Assembly: GCF_021215455.1 (NCBI RefSeq)
Contig: NZ_JAJPWV010000003.1
Span: forward strand, 620,001-684,000
DNA: 64,000 nucleotides
Direction: 5' to 3'
Source: Mucilaginibacter roseus
Lineage (GTDB): Bacteria > Bacteroidota > Bacteroidia > Sphingobacteriales > Sphingobacteriaceae
Shown: positions 1 to 8,404 of the stretch, one piece after another
Numbering within the stretch: position 1 is the first letter of the stretch
Layout: each line of letters begins with the position of its first letter
Notes under the pieces: model-generated
What the model was told of the DNA's origin: nothing
The model's database searches: none
The model's input: only the letters and a program-made list of their open reading frames with translations
Position numbers and translations under genes: made by a program

Positions 1-323
1 GTTGATTTAATGTTGATAGTGGGGTATTTAGCGGCATCAAAAAACTTGGCGCCTTTAAGATGCTCCTCGCGCGTTTCGTTATCGGAGTTTACGGTATTAA
101 CGTCGACAACTGCCTCAATGCTGCTGCTGCCCGGCTGGGCAGGGTTAAATTTAATGTCAGCTTTTACGCCGGTAAATTTACCCGTTGTGTTTATTCCCAG
201 ATTTTTTACCTCGTAAGTAAGTGACGAGCGGGTTATTGCCGTTTGCGCTTGCGTGTTATAGCCGGTAAAAGCTATCAGTATTATGAAGATACCTTTAAGC
301 AGGTTAGTGTACGCGGTTTTCAT
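1..323 (-). CDS. YceI family protein, 3' part missing at window edge
   Basis: The reading frame opens with ATG at 323 and runs off the left edge after 107 codons. Residues 1 to about 27 form a signal peptide (hydrophobic core IFIILIAF, cleavage near TQAQ). The mature part shows the YceI/lipocalin-like pattern: LTYEVKNLGINTTGKF, a VVDVNTVNSDNETREEHL stretch and KFFDAAKYPTI. YceI proteins are secreted beta-barrels that bind polyisoprenoid-type lipids; the exact ligand here is unknown. Family identity rests on the conserved 'NxxRdxHLk...FFdaakyP' signature, which is well preserved. The C-terminal half lies outside the window. Confidence 0.85.
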   Translation of the reverse strand, partial: MKTAYTNLLKGIFIILIAFTGYNTQAQTAITRSSLTYEVKNLGINTTGKFTGVKADIKFNPAQPGSSSIEAVVDVNTVNSDNETREEHLKGAKFFDAAKYPTINIKS

Positions 324-380
324 GATACTAATAACGGCAACAAATAGTTACCTAATACAATTGCGTTTGTAAAAAGATGG

Positions 381-1001
381 TTATTTAATAAAGATGATAT
401 ACAATTGCTTACAAATATGGTAAGCCGCGAAAGCGAAGAACAGCCAGGCAATGCTGCTGTTAATTACCCTTGTACTTAAGGCGAACTTGCTTTGAATGTA
501 TTGCGCAAATTTTGCGTACAGGTACAGGCACAAAAACGACCCCAATGCAGAGCCGATACTGAAAATGACCAGTGCGAAGTTTCCGTCCAGTATCCACTCA
601 TGCGTGATAACATAGGTGCCGGTAACCATCCAGAAAGGAATCTGCATGGGGTTTAAAAAACCAAGCATAATGCCGTACCTGATGCTGGCATGATTGGAGT
701 ATTTTGTTTTAGGCGGATTGTTGCGCCCTATCCAGGTATAAATGCCGAGCGTACCAAAAAGCACTACCATTACCCAGTCAATCACCGTATCCAGATGCGC
801 CTGCTCCGAAAGCCACTTAGCGCCATGCATAATTACGAAGGTGAAAAAGAACTCAACCACCGAAAATGCTGTGATAAACTGAAAGGCATGCCTCATGCCA
901 CGGTTAATGGTGATTTGTACTAAGGTAAGGTTAATGTTACCGGGCGGAATGTAACCGATAAAATTGGCTATCAGCCCGATAAAAAAGGTCAGGAATATCA
1001 T
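381..1001 (-). CDS. LysE/RhtB family amino-acid exporter-like protein
   Basis: A 206-residue membrane protein with about six hydrophobic segments. The first helix carries a PPGN motif (about residues 19-22) matching the xPGP-type motif of the LysE/RhtB superfamily, which exports amino acids or small metabolites by proton antiport. The length is normal for the family. A TATCTTCG element upstream on the minus strand is close to the Bacteroidota -7 consensus TAnnTTTG. The substrate cannot be predicted. The gene stands alone between the YceI gene and a divergent secreted protein. Confidence 0.8.
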   Translation of the reverse strand: MIFLTFFIGLIANFIGYIPPGNINLTLVQITINRGMRHAFQFITAFSVVEFFFTFVIMHGAKWLSEQAHLDTVIDWVMVVLFGTLGIYTWIGRNNPPKTKYSNHASIRYGIMLGFLNPMQIPFWMVTGTYVITHEWILDGNFALVIFSIGSALGSFLCLYLYAKFAQYIQSKFALSTRVINSSIAWLFFAFAAYHICKQLYIIFIK

Positions 1002-1116
1002 TCGTCCCGTTGGTTTGCTTTAAAATAACGGCGAAGATAGTAAAAGAGCCGTTTAAAACATGTCGTATAAAACCTATCTTTAAAACACCATTGCAAAAAC
1101 TAAAACCTGAAAACCC

Positions 1117-1869
1117 ATGTTTCGCACGCTATTGTTAGCACTCATCCTTGCCACATTATCAGCAAAGGCACAACCTGATACATCACTTCTGCATAAAGCC
1201 TATCATCAGCAATCGCGACTTTTATTAGATCAATTTCTTGAAAAGTGGTATCAGAACAATTTGCTACCCGATAGCTCAAAAACAAAGCAGAAAAGCGTAA
1301 TAAATGAGGTGATAAGCGCTTTTTATACTAAAGAAAACTTAGTTAAGATGGACGAATATGAATACTTTCAAAAGTCATACAAAAACACAGATTACTTATT
1401 TTTACCTGACACCATTAGCATATACTCCATAAAGCAAGACACTAATACAAGATATGTAAGCAAAAAGGGGGAAAGTAAAGGAGTTATCAAAAATTTTAGA
1501 ACTGTCATCCCTTCAAGTAATAAAAAAGTTATTTATCTCCATGCAGAAGACAAGAAAATGTTTGATGATTTCTTATTGATAAACTTACCTAAGGGAATAA
1601 CCAAAGAAAATATTAAATACATAATTAACGAACGTGTAAAGCGACAGCACTTTTTATCTCTTGCTGTAGCTTTATCACATAGTTCATCATGGGGTTTTAA
1701 CGTAACCCCAGTTACCTATCCAAATTTTGTGGGTGTATATTTAAACGAAAAAAGCACCACCGCCATAGTAGAATTCAGATCAACCAAAGGCGGTGGTGCC
1801 GAAGCTATTTTCAAAAAGAGTGGTAACACGTGGGTGTTTTCTTCAGTGCATCCTACGTGGATGGAATAA
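1117..1869 (+). CDS. Secreted protein of unknown function
   Basis: A 250-residue protein with a clear signal peptide (residues 1-18, MFRTLLLALILATLSAKA, cleavage before QPD). The mature part is rich in Lys, Tyr and Ser; I recognise no catalytic motif. Its bases are more AT-rich than the neighbouring genes, which suggests a recently acquired or fast-evolving lineage gene. The stop codon ends at 1869 and directly abuts the stop of the convergent dioxygenase gene at 1870, with no spacer. A real gene is supported by the signal peptide and an uninterrupted frame. Confidence 0.7.
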   Translation: MFRTLLLALILATLSAKAQPDTSLLHKAYHQQSRLLLDQFLEKWYQNNLLPDSSKTKQKSVINEVISAFYTKENLVKMDEYEYFQKSYKNTDYLFLPDTISIYSIKQDTNTRYVSKKGESKGVIKNFRTVIPSSNKKVIYLHAEDKKMFDDFLLINLPKGITKENIKYIINERVKRQHFLSLAVALSHSSSWGFNVTPVTYPNFVGVYLNEKSTTAIVEFRSTKGGGAEAIFKKSGNTWVFSSVHPTWME

Positions 1870-2832
1870 TTACTTCTTCAACCCAATCTCCCTTAACCGC
1901 TCATCCAAATATTCGCCTGCGGTGATATCAGTATATAATTTAGGATGCTCGGCATCAATACATGATTCCAGACTGGTTAAATCCATATCTGATTTTGGGT
2001 GCAAAAAGAAGGGCACCGAAAACCTTGAGGTCTTCATCAGTTCGCGCGGCGGGTTAACCACCCGGTGTGTGGTTGATTTGAGTTTGTTGTTGGTTAGCCT
2101 TTGCAGCATGTCGCCCACGTTTACCACCAGGTCTTCGCCGTGCGCTTTTACCGGGTACCAGCTGCCCTCGCGGGTAAGCACTTCCAGCCCGTCGGCACTG
2201 GCGCCAATTAATAGGGTAATCAGATTTATATCTTCATGCGCTCCTGCGCGTACGTCATCGTCAGATATGGCATCCGGGTCAGCAATGGGGAAGTAGTGCA
2301 GCGTACGCAGTATGCTGTTGCCGTTATGTACCTTATCGTCAAAATAATTTTCGGGCAGGTTAAGGTAAACCGAAATAGCCCGCAGCAATTGCTTGCCAAT
2401 AGCCTCGAGTTTTTTATAAATCTCCAGGGTAACGGCGTTAAACTCCGGCAACTCTTCAACCTGTACATTAGCCGGGTAAATATCTTTTACCGGGTCGTTG
2501 TCTTCAACGGTTTGGCCTATCTGCCAAAACTCCTTCAGGTCGGGCTTGGTAAAACCTTTGGCAGTTTCTTTTTGCTTACCGGTATAACCGCGCTGTCCGG
2601 CCAGGCCGGGTATCTCGTATTTGGCTTTTATCTCGTCGGGCATAGCAAACAGGGCTTTAACCTGTTCGTACAAACGCTCAATAAGCTGCTTGCTCAGGCC
2701 GTGGTTAGTTATGGTAACAAAGCCGGTTTCATTAAAGGCGCGGCCAATATCCTGCGAAAATTGCTGGCGTTGCTCGGCGGAGCCGTTTGTATAATTATTC
2801 AGGTCAAGCCTGGGTATATTTACTGTACTCAT
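1870..2832 (-). CDS. Isopenicillin N synthase-like 2OG-Fe(II) dioxygenase
   Basis: A 320-residue cytosolic non-heme iron oxygenase. An N-terminal DIOX_N region (about 5-120) with GFVTITNHG precedes the double-stranded beta-helix. The iron ligands are visible as H199-x-D201 (GAHEDINLITLL) and H256 (STTHRVVNP); R270-x-S272 (TSRFSVPFF) is the 2-oxoglutarate-binding RxS motif. The family oxidises small molecules; annotation in related genomes as isopenicillin N synthase family reflects fold, not substrate. A CAAAATTA site at 2869-2876 (TAATTTTG on the minus strand) is a plausible promoter. Confidence 0.88.
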   Translation of the reverse strand: MSTVNIPRLDLNNYTNGSAEQRQQFSQDIGRAFNETGFVTITNHGLSKQLIERLYEQVKALFAMPDEIKAKYEIPGLAGQRGYTGKQKETAKGFTKPDLKEFWQIGQTVEDNDPVKDIYPANVQVEELPEFNAVTLEIYKKLEAIGKQLLRAISVYLNLPENYFDDKVHNGNSILRTLHYFPIADPDAISDDDVRAGAHEDINLITLLIGASADGLEVLTREGSWYPVKAHGEDLVVNVGDMLQRLTNNKLKSTTHRVVNPPRELMKTSRFSVPFFLHPKSDMDLTSLESCIDAEHPKLYTDITAGEYLDERLREIGLKK

Positions 2833-2868
2833 AGCGTGGATGCTTATTGTTTGTGTTTATTAAAGTTA

Positions 2869-2876
2869 CAAAATTA
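2869..2876 (-). promoter_or_regulatory. Candidate -7 element of dioxygenase gene
   Basis: TAATTTTG on the minus strand matches the Bacteroidota -7 consensus TAnnTTTG, 37 nt upstream of the start codon at 2832. No clear -33 TTG/TTTG partner was seen. Confidence 0.4.
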
Positions 2877-2994
2877 CACTTAGCCCGTTTATTACACAGG
2901 TATGTTTATAATTAATAATAACGGTTTAAACGTTTTCAGGTTTGCCTCGTCAATAACAGTACAAAGGCGTTAGCCGTTTATCAATTATATAGTT

Positions 2995-4734
2995 ATGAAG
3001 ATGTTTAACAAAATATGGGGCTTAGGTATCATGATGCTGATTATGGCATTTGCCTCACCAAATAAAAGCTACGCTCAGGGTTATGTTACCGACCAAGAGT
3101 TTTACGATGGCCTTGAACCTTATGGTACCTGGGTTGATGACCCTGACTATGGTAACGTTTGGGTGCCCGATGTTGATGAGGGTTTTCAGCCTTATGCTAC
3201 CCGGGGCCACTGGGCAATGACATCATACGGTAATACCTGGGTGTCTGACTATGAATGGGGCTGGGCACCTTTCCACTATGGCCGCTGGCGTTTTGATAAT
3301 TACTACGGCTGGGTGTGGATACCAGGCTACGAATGGGCACCTGCATGGGTGGCATGGCGCCAGGGTGGTGGTTATTATGGCTGGGCTCCGCTTTCACCGG
3401 GTATAAACATTAACGTATCATTCGGCAACTATAACATTCCGGATAACTATTGGGTATGCGCGCCCCAGGCTTACATTACCAGCCCAAACATATACAATTA
3501 TTATGTGCCTTATAACCGCAGGGTAACTATAATTAACCGTACCACTTATATAAACAATACCTATGTATATAATAACCGGAGGTATTACAGTGGCCCGAGA
3601 GCTAATGATGTTGAGCGTATTACAGGCAGGCCGGTAAGGATATATAATATCAACAATAGCGGCCGCCCTGAACGTACCGGTATACGTGATAATAGTGTAA
3701 ATATCTATCGTCCCAACGTTCGCAGGGCTGATAATGCAAGGCCTGCAAGGGTTATTGATGGTGCCGCTTATCAGCGTGAAAACCCGAATCAGCGCATTGC
3801 CGACCGTTCAGCAGGTATCAGCCGTGGTAATGCCGACCGCCTGGCAAGGGTTGCCCGCAGCGAAAAGCCCGACAATAATGTGGTAAGGGTTAATGAGAAC
3901 AGGCCCGAAAGCCGTGCATCACGCCGTAACGAACAAATACGTAATCGTGCGAACGATAACAACAATAGTGGCGATGCTGTAATGGGTAATGTAAACCGCC
4001 GCGACCAACAGTTAGGTGGCCGCGAAAGTAACGACGATAACAATAACCGCGGACAAAGGCCACAGCGCGATGGCGATGTACGCAGCAGCGACCGCAGCCA
4101 GCGTGATGTGCAACGCCAACAACGCGATCAGCAGGCGGATCAATCTCGCCAGCAACAGCAAGAGCAAATGCGCCAGCAGCGTGACGCACAACGTCAGCAA
4201 CGCGACCAGCAGGCAGATCAGTCACGTCAACAACAACAGGAGCAAATGCGCCAGCAGCGTGAAGCGCAACGTCAGCAACGCGACCAACAGGCCGATCAGT
4301 CACGTCAACAACAACAGGAGCAAATGCGCCAGCAGCGTGAAGCGCAACGTCAGCAACGCGACCAACAGGCCGATCAACAACGCCAGCAACAGCAGGAGCA
4401 AATGCGCCAGCAACGTGATCAGCAAAGGCAACAGCAGGAAGAGCAGCGCCGCCAACAGGCTGACCAGCAACGCCAGCAACAGCAGGAGCAAATGCGCCAG
4501 CAGCGCGATCAGCAAAGGCAACAGCAGGAAGAGCAACGCCGCCAACAGGCGGATCAGCAACGCCAGCAACAACAAGAGCAAGCACGTCAACAAGCCGATC
4601 AGCAACGCCAGCAACAGCAGGAGCAAATGCGCCAGCAGCGCGATCAGCAAAGGCAGCAACAACAAGAGCAACGCCAGCAACAGCGTGATGAACAACGCAG
4701 CAGCAGAGGCGGTGGCCGCCCGGGCCGTAACTGA
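2995..4734 (+). CDS. Secreted DUF6600-type protein with Gln/Arg-rich repeat tail
   Basis: A 579-residue exported protein. Residues 1-27 are a signal peptide ending near SYAQ. Residues about 30-150 hold the Trp/Tyr/Gly-rich DUF6600-like module of repeated GxW units (LEPYGTWVDD, GHWAMTSYGNTWVS, WGWAPFHYGRW, GWVWIPGYEWAPAWV, GWAPLSPG). Residues about 150-360 are Asn/Arg-rich and probably disordered. From about 365 to 570 the chain is nearly pure Gln, Arg, Asp, Glu and Ala in imperfect 26-residue repeats. The tail ends SSRGGGRPGRN. Role unknown; an envelope location is inferred from the signal peptide. ATG at 3001 is an equally good start. Confidence 0.8.
   Translation: MKMFNKIWGLGIMMLIMAFASPNKSYAQGYVTDQEFYDGLEPYGTWVDDPDYGNVWVPDVDEGFQPYATRGHWAMTSYGNTWVSDYEWGWAPFHYGRWRFDNYYGWVWIPGYEWAPAWVAWRQGGGYYGWAPLSPGININVSFGNYNIPDNYWVCAPQAYITSPNIYNYYVPYNRRVTIINRTTYINNTYVYNNRRYYSGPRANDVERITGRPVRIYNINNSGRPERTGIRDNSVNIYRPNVRRADNARPARVIDGAAYQRENPNQRIADRSAGISRGNADRLARVARSEKPDNNVVRVNENRPESRASRRNEQIRNRANDNNNSGDAVMGNVNRRDQQLGGRESNDDNNNRGQRPQRDGDVRSSDRSQRDVQRQQRDQQADQSRQQQQEQMRQQRDAQRQQRDQQADQSRQQQQEQMRQQREAQRQQRDQQADQSRQQQQEQMRQQREAQRQQRDQQADQQRQQQQEQMRQQRDQQRQQQEEQRRQQADQQRQQQQEQMRQQRDQQRQQQEEQRRQQADQQRQQQQEQARQQADQQRQQQQEQMRQQRDQQRQQQQEQRQQQRDEQRSSRGGGRPGRN
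4101..4690 (+). repeat. Tandem coding repeat, about 78 bp period
   Basis: The 3' third of the DUF6600 gene is built of imperfect repeats of about 78 bp (26 codons of the type QQRDAQRQQRDQQADQSR plus QQQQEQMR). At least three early copies are almost identical; later copies gain or lose short Gln-rich blocks. Because the repeat is CAG/CAA/CGC/GAT-rich, other frames on both strands stay open for hundreds of bases but are not genes. Such arrays change copy number easily. Confidence 0.85.
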
Positions 4735-4766
4735 TTATAACAAAATCGTTATCTTAATATTAGATG

Positions 4767-4799
4767 GTAAGGACAATTGCGTAAAGTAATTGTCCTTAC
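4767..4799 (+). terminator. Rho-independent terminator after DUF6600 gene
   Basis: Perfect 12-bp stem (GTAAGGACAATT / AATTGTCCTTAC) with a 9-nt loop, followed by TTTTATA. It lies 32 nt after the DUF6600 stop and ends 9 nt before the next start codon. Confidence 0.75.
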
Positions 4800-4808
4800 T
4801 TTTATACC

Positions 4809-5258
4809 ATGATTGCTACCTTACGATATAACTTACTTATGTTGCTGCTATGCTGCGTAGGCCTGGCAAGCAATGCCCAGGGCAAACGAGCCGTTGATGA
4901 TGCTCCCGGAATTAACTTCATAGAGAACTCATGGGGCGAAGCCTTAAAGCAAGCAGCCAAGCAGGATAAATACATTTTTGTAGATGCTTACGCAGTTTGG
5001 TGCGGGCCTTGTAAAATGCTTAAACGCACTACTTTTAAGGATAAAGAAGTAGCCGACTTCTTCAACAAAAACTTTGTTAACGTTGCCATGGATATGGAAA
5101 AAGGGCAGGGGCCTGAACTGGGTTCGCAGTGGGCGCTTGAGGGTTACCCTACTTTGCTTATCTTTAATTCAAAAGGCAAACGTGTGCTGCATACGGTTGG
5201 ATTTATTGAGCCGAGCGAGCTATTGCGGTTTGCTAAACAGGCACTCGCCGCCAGGTAA
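4809..5258 (+). CDS. Exported thioredoxin-fold protein
   Basis: A 149-residue thioredoxin-like protein with a signal peptide (residues 1 to about 24, ending NAQG). The redox motif WCGPC is at about residues 64-68, and the cis-proline loop is EGYPTLLIF. This places it with periplasmic thioredoxin-like (DUF255/thioredoxin_7-type) proteins that reduce or isomerise disulfides, or deliver electrons to envelope proteins. The partner is unknown. It is separated from the upstream gene by a strong terminator, so it probably has its own promoter. Confidence 0.85.
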   Translation: MIATLRYNLLMLLLCCVGLASNAQGKRAVDDAPGINFIENSWGEALKQAAKQDKYIFVDAYAVWCGPCKMLKRTTFKDKEVADFFNKNFVNVAMDMEKGQGPELGSQWALEGYPTLLIFNSKGKRVLHTVGFIEPSELLRFAKQALAAR

Positions 5259-5265
5259 AATAAAA

Positions 5266-5299
5266 AAGGCCGATAACACTCTCGCAGTATCTCGGCCTT
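5266..5299 (-). terminator. Hairpin, terminator-like on minus strand
   Basis: Stem AAGGCCGA/TCGGCCTT of 8 bp with an 18-nt loop. On the minus strand the stem is followed by TTTTTTATTTTA, a good U-tract, so it would stop a minus-strand transcript. It can also fold as the 3' end of the thioredoxin mRNA, but lacks T residues on that side. Confidence 0.5.
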
Positions 5300-5318
5300 A
5301 CATCTACCTATGAAAAAC
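5297..5318. repeat. Dispersed 22-nt element, copy 1
   Basis: On the plus strand this reads CTTACATCTACCTATG then AAAAAC. A 21-of-22 match (one base deleted) occurs in inverted orientation at 46420-46440, and shorter copies occur at 46447-46460 and 46627-46642. Here it lies between a terminator-like hairpin (5266-5299) and a small ACCCT/AGGGT stem (5321-5336). Confidence 0.6.
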
Positions 5319-5500
5319 AAACCCTCTGAGAAGGGTATTAATACATATCCAAAAGTGATGCCAAGGCCGAACGTGAACTTATTTCAACTTATAATTAAGT
5401 TTAATTCGCGAAAAATGATGTTTTAACGTGTATTTTTTACCCCATCGAGCGGGGTGCATTTTCCCCAAGTGGGAAAATTGGTCACAAAGCAAATCAAAAA

Positions 5501-6010
5501 CTATATTAAATACACAGCATCGGCCTCATTTGTTTCATTTAATCGCACATCTACGTGCTCTTTTATTACAGTTGATAGCGCGATGCCCGAAAAATCAGTA
5601 GTCACCGGGAAGCTTTTATGGTTACGGTCAATTAAAATTACGCTGCGTATTTTCTTTAAAGGCACGTTTAAAAACACACCCAACCCATAAGCCAGGGTTT
5701 TACCGCTGTTAAGTACATCATCAACAATAATGATCACCTTATCGCGGCACTCCTCTATATCAAAATCAGTTTTGGCCTGTAAGGTGGTGCTTTGCTTGTC
5801 AATATCAATGGTTAACAGGCGGCTTTTAAATGGCGCCTTTTCATCCAGTATAGCTTTTATGCGTTCTGCTATAACATTGCCGCGGGGCAATATGCCCGCT
5901 ATCATGATTTCTTCCTCATCAAAATTGTCTTCCAATACTTGATAGGCAATCCTGTCTATCTTCTGCTGTATTTGCTGGCTGTTTAATATGAGCAATTTTT
6001 TTTCGGGCAT
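5501..6010 (-). CDS. Phosphoribosyltransferase family protein (PyrR-like)
   Basis: A 169-residue type I phosphoribosyltransferase. The PRPP-binding loop is visible at about residues 92-105 (VIIIVDDVLNSGKT) and an upstream ILPRGNVIAERI segment is the flexible pyrophosphate-binding region. This arrangement resembles PyrR or hypoxanthine/uracil phosphoribosyltransferases. Bacteroidota genomes often annotate it as PyrR-like, but there is no pyrimidine operon here, so neither substrate nor regulatory role can be fixed. The next gene downstream in the same orientation is across a 240-bp spacer. Confidence 0.8.
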   Translation of the reverse strand: MPEKKLLILNSQQIQQKIDRIAYQVLEDNFDEEEIMIAGILPRGNVIAERIKAILDEKAPFKSRLLTIDIDKQSTTLQAKTDFDIEECRDKVIIIVDDVLNSGKTLAYGLGVFLNVPLKKIRSVILIDRNHKSFPVTTDFSGIALSTVIKEHVDVRLNETNEADAVYLI

Positions 6011-6051
6011 GGCGGCAGCTTTTATTGATTTACGGAGCTAATATATAAGCT

Positions 6052-6444
6052 TTACTCCTTACTATACGGAAAGAAAACAAAATTAGCACCCTCAGGCACT
6101 ATAGCAAAAACGCACATAAAATCGTGCGGGTTTTTATAGCTGTCAATAAAGCGCTGTTTTAATTCTTTTTTGATAACACCCTTTTCAATAAATTCCTCAA
6201 GGGTCGACGCATTGATGGTCCATTCCGAATTCAACTCATTGTGGTCAAGTATCAACTCGCCAATGCTTACATCGTGCTGATGGGCGATAAATATGGGGTA
6301 GGCTGAAAGGCCTTCAACCATTATTTCCACAGCTACCTCACGTATGGATTCGCTAAAGAATTTCAGGTCGACCTCAAGGCTAACCAGCGGACTTTGCTTC
6401 TTCTTATCGTCAGCGCCCTCGTTCAACAGATCTTCGGGGTTCAT
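6052..6444 (-). CDS. Conserved protein of unknown function
   Basis: A 130-residue acidic, soluble protein without signal peptide or membrane segment. Visible features are a hydrophilic start (EDLLNEGADDKKKQ), a central GLSAYPIFIAHQHDVSIGELILD segment and an aromatic end (FVFFPYSKE). I recognise no characterised family. It lies 41 nt upstream of the phosphoribosyltransferase gene and 43 nt downstream of rlmD, all on the minus strand, so the three may be co-transcribed. The flanking 6445-6530 sequence is a low-complexity TCTAAT-rich tract. Confidence 0.65.
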   Translation of the reverse strand: MNPEDLLNEGADDKKKQSPLVSLEVDLKFFSESIREVAVEIMVEGLSAYPIFIAHQHDVSIGELILDHNELNSEWTINASTLEEFIEKGVIKKELKQRFIDSYKNPHDFMCVFAIVPEGANFVFFPYSKE

Positions 6445-6487
6445 CTCTCTTTTAAATCTAAATACTAATTTCTAAACTCTAATACTA

Positions 6488-7942
6488 CTAATTACCGGTC
6501 TCTAATCTCTCACCAACAATCTCTGATCTCAACACCAACAGCACTACATTCTCTACGTGTTGTGTATGCGGAAACATATCAACCGGTTGAATTTTTACCA
6601 GGTCGTACTTTTCTTTAAGTACTACCAGGTCACGGGCTTGTGTGGCGGCGTTGCAGCTTACGTAAACAATTTTGGGGGCTTCAATTTCCATCAGGCGGGC
6701 TACCACATCCGGGTGCATACCCGCGCGCGGAGGATCGGTAATAATAACTTCAGGCTTGCCATGCTCGGCCACAAACTCAGCCGAAAGCACATCCTTCATA
6801 TCGCCGGCGTAAAATTTGGTGTTGCTGATGTTATTGATCTGCGAGTTGATCTTGGCATCCTCAATGGCCGATGGTACATACTCAACACCCACTACTTCGC
6901 GCACATGGCCTGCCACAAAGTTGGCAATGGTGCCGGCACCGGTATATAAGTCATACACCAGTTCATCGCCCTTAAATCCGGCAAAATCACGAGTTATTTC
7001 GTACAGCTTTAATGCCTGTATGGAGTTGGTTTGGTAGAATGATTTTGGCCCGATGCGGAATTTGATTACCCCATTTGGCGATGGCATCTCCTCGTATATA
7101 TATTCAGGGCCTTTAAAGGCTACTACCTCTTGGTCAAAAATGGTATCGTTTTTTTTATGGTTGATGATGTATAGTAACGAGGTGATCTGCGGAAACTCGG
7201 CCTCAATAAAACCCATCAGTTTTTGCACTTCCTCATCGGTAGCATAGGCAAAAACTACCACCACCATTACCTCGCCGGTTGATGAGGTGCGCACAATCAG
7301 GTTGCGCAGCGCGCCGGTGTGCTGTTTCAGGTCATAAAAGCTGTAGCCATGCTGCTTCACAAATTCGCGAATGCTGTTACGCAGCGAGTTGGATGGTTCA
7401 GCTTGCAGGTAGCAATGTTCCACATCCAGTATTTTATCAAAACGGCCGGGGATGTGGAAACCCAGGGCGTTCATATCCAGTTGCTGGTCTTCACGGTTTT
7501 CGCCATCATACAGCCAGCGCTTATTGGAAAAAGTGAATTCCAGTTTGTTACGGTAATATTTATCGGCAGGCGAAGCCACAATAGGCATAATGCCGCCGGC
7601 ATCCAGCTTAGCCAGGCGAGTGATGGCATCGGCCACAGCTTTTTGTTTAAAGGTAAGCTGGGCATCATACGTCATGTGCTGCCATTTACAGCCGCCGCAG
7701 GTACCAAAATGTTTGCAAAAAGCCTGAACACGGTGCTCGGATGCTTTTTTTAGCTCAGTTATGCGGCCCTCGCCAAAATTCTTTTTACTTTTAAAAACGT
7801 TTACATCTACCACATCGCCGGGGATGGCCTTATCCACAAACAACACAAAATCATCGGCCTTGCCTACGCCCTTGCCTTCCTCGGCAATATCAATTATAGC
7901 TACGTTCTCGAAGAACTTACTTTTTTTTGCACCTCTGCTCAT
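6488..7942 (-). CDS. rlmD: 23S rRNA (uracil-C5)-methyltransferase RlmD
   Basis: A 484-residue SAM-dependent RNA methyltransferase of the RumA/TrmA family, which methylates U1939 of 23S rRNA in E. coli. A TRAM RNA-binding domain occupies about residues 10-68. C76, C82, C85 and C177 fit the 4Fe-4S cluster. The methylase domain shows DLYTGAGTIANF (SAM site), ITDPPRAGMHPDV and the catalytic cysteine in YVSCNAATQARDL. Length is typical for Bacteroidota RlmD. Close homologues methylating U747 (RlmC) or tRNA are possible, but the Fe-S cysteines favour RlmD. A -7 element sits 8 nt before the start. Confidence 0.92.
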   Translation of the reverse strand: MSRGAKKSKFFENVAIIDIAEEGKGVGKADDFVLFVDKAIPGDVVDVNVFKSKKNFGEGRITELKKASEHRVQAFCKHFGTCGGCKWQHMTYDAQLTFKQKAVADAITRLAKLDAGGIMPIVASPADKYYRNKLEFTFSNKRWLYDGENREDQQLDMNALGFHIPGRFDKILDVEHCYLQAEPSNSLRNSIREFVKQHGYSFYDLKQHTGALRNLIVRTSSTGEVMVVVVFAYATDEEVQKLMGFIEAEFPQITSLLYIINHKKNDTIFDQEVVAFKGPEYIYEEMPSPNGVIKFRIGPKSFYQTNSIQALKLYEITRDFAGFKGDELVYDLYTGAGTIANFVAGHVREVVGVEYVPSAIEDAKINSQINNISNTKFYAGDMKDVLSAEFVAEHGKPEVIITDPPRAGMHPDVVARLMEIEAPKIVYVSCNAATQARDLVVLKEKYDLVKIQPVDMFPHTQHVENVVLLVLRSEIVGERLETGN

Positions 7943-7949
7943 CAGGCTG

Positions 7950-7957
7950 CAAAGTTA
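7950..7957 (-). promoter_or_regulatory. Candidate -7 element of rlmD
   Basis: TAACTTTG on the minus strand fits TAnnTTTG and lies only 8 nt before the rlmD start codon at 7942, so transcription would begin at or very near the start codon. Confidence 0.45.
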
Positions 7958-7967
7958 AGCCAATTAT

Positions 7968-8399
7968 TTAAATTTGTTGGCTTACCGGTTTTACTTCCGA
8001 TGCAGTGAGCGATGGTTTAATATTATAATACCATATAGCTGAACAACAGCACAAAATATAACAAACTGCAAAAGCCGCTACATCATTGAATTCTGGCCCG
8101 TCAGGTCCAAGATCATAATGAATAAAATAAAAATCCGCAGCAATCAATACCGCTGTTAGCAAGCTTAGTATACTTTTTTTAATATAATTATTATTTACGA
8201 ACGTATTAAGCCAATGACAGACAGGCCAAAATAAGATAAAGATTGGAATGGCGGCGATAGCACCAAAAAACACCATTAAAAAGTATAAGAACACAAGTGA
8301 CGATGGGTCTTTTAAACCATTTGTTAACAATGCAGCAACAGGCGAAAGTAATATACTGGCCCCTACTGTTTTCAATGAATATTTAAGTGAACTTGACAT
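7968..8399 (-). CDS. Small integral membrane protein, unknown
   Basis: A 143-residue protein with about four hydrophobic segments (around residues 13-28, 32-62, 76-92 and 108-130). No family motif is recognised. It starts 5 nt after the ferritin-like gene stops, so both are likely on one mRNA. Its base composition is AT-rich compared with rlmD and CreD. The upstream rlmD promoter lies just past its 3' end. Confidence 0.65.
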   Translation of the reverse strand: MSSSLKYSLKTVGASILLSPVAALLTNGLKDPSSLVFLYFLMVFFGAIAAIPIFILFWPVCHWLNTFVNNNYIKKSILSLLTAVLIAADFYFIHYDLGPDGPEFNDVAAFAVCYILCCCSAIWYYNIKPSLTASEVKPVSQQI

Positions 8400-8404
8400 T
8401 TATA

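Noticed and set aside
3890-4789. Long open frames on both strands over the Q-rich repeat, including hydrophobic Leu-rich ones
   Set aside because: They are by-products of a CAG/CAA/CGC repeat read in other frames. The sense frame has a signal peptide, DUF6600 module and a terminator; the others lack starts, domains and context.
5310-5507. 65-codon frame starting at the dispersed element
   Set aside because: No protein-like pattern and it runs into the 3' end of the phosphoribosyltransferase gene. The element itself is reported as a repeat.
6445-6530. TCTAAT-rich low-complexity tract between small gene and rlmD as a repeat array
   Set aside because: The units are irregular and overlap the rlmD 3' end; no clear period or CRISPR-like spacing.
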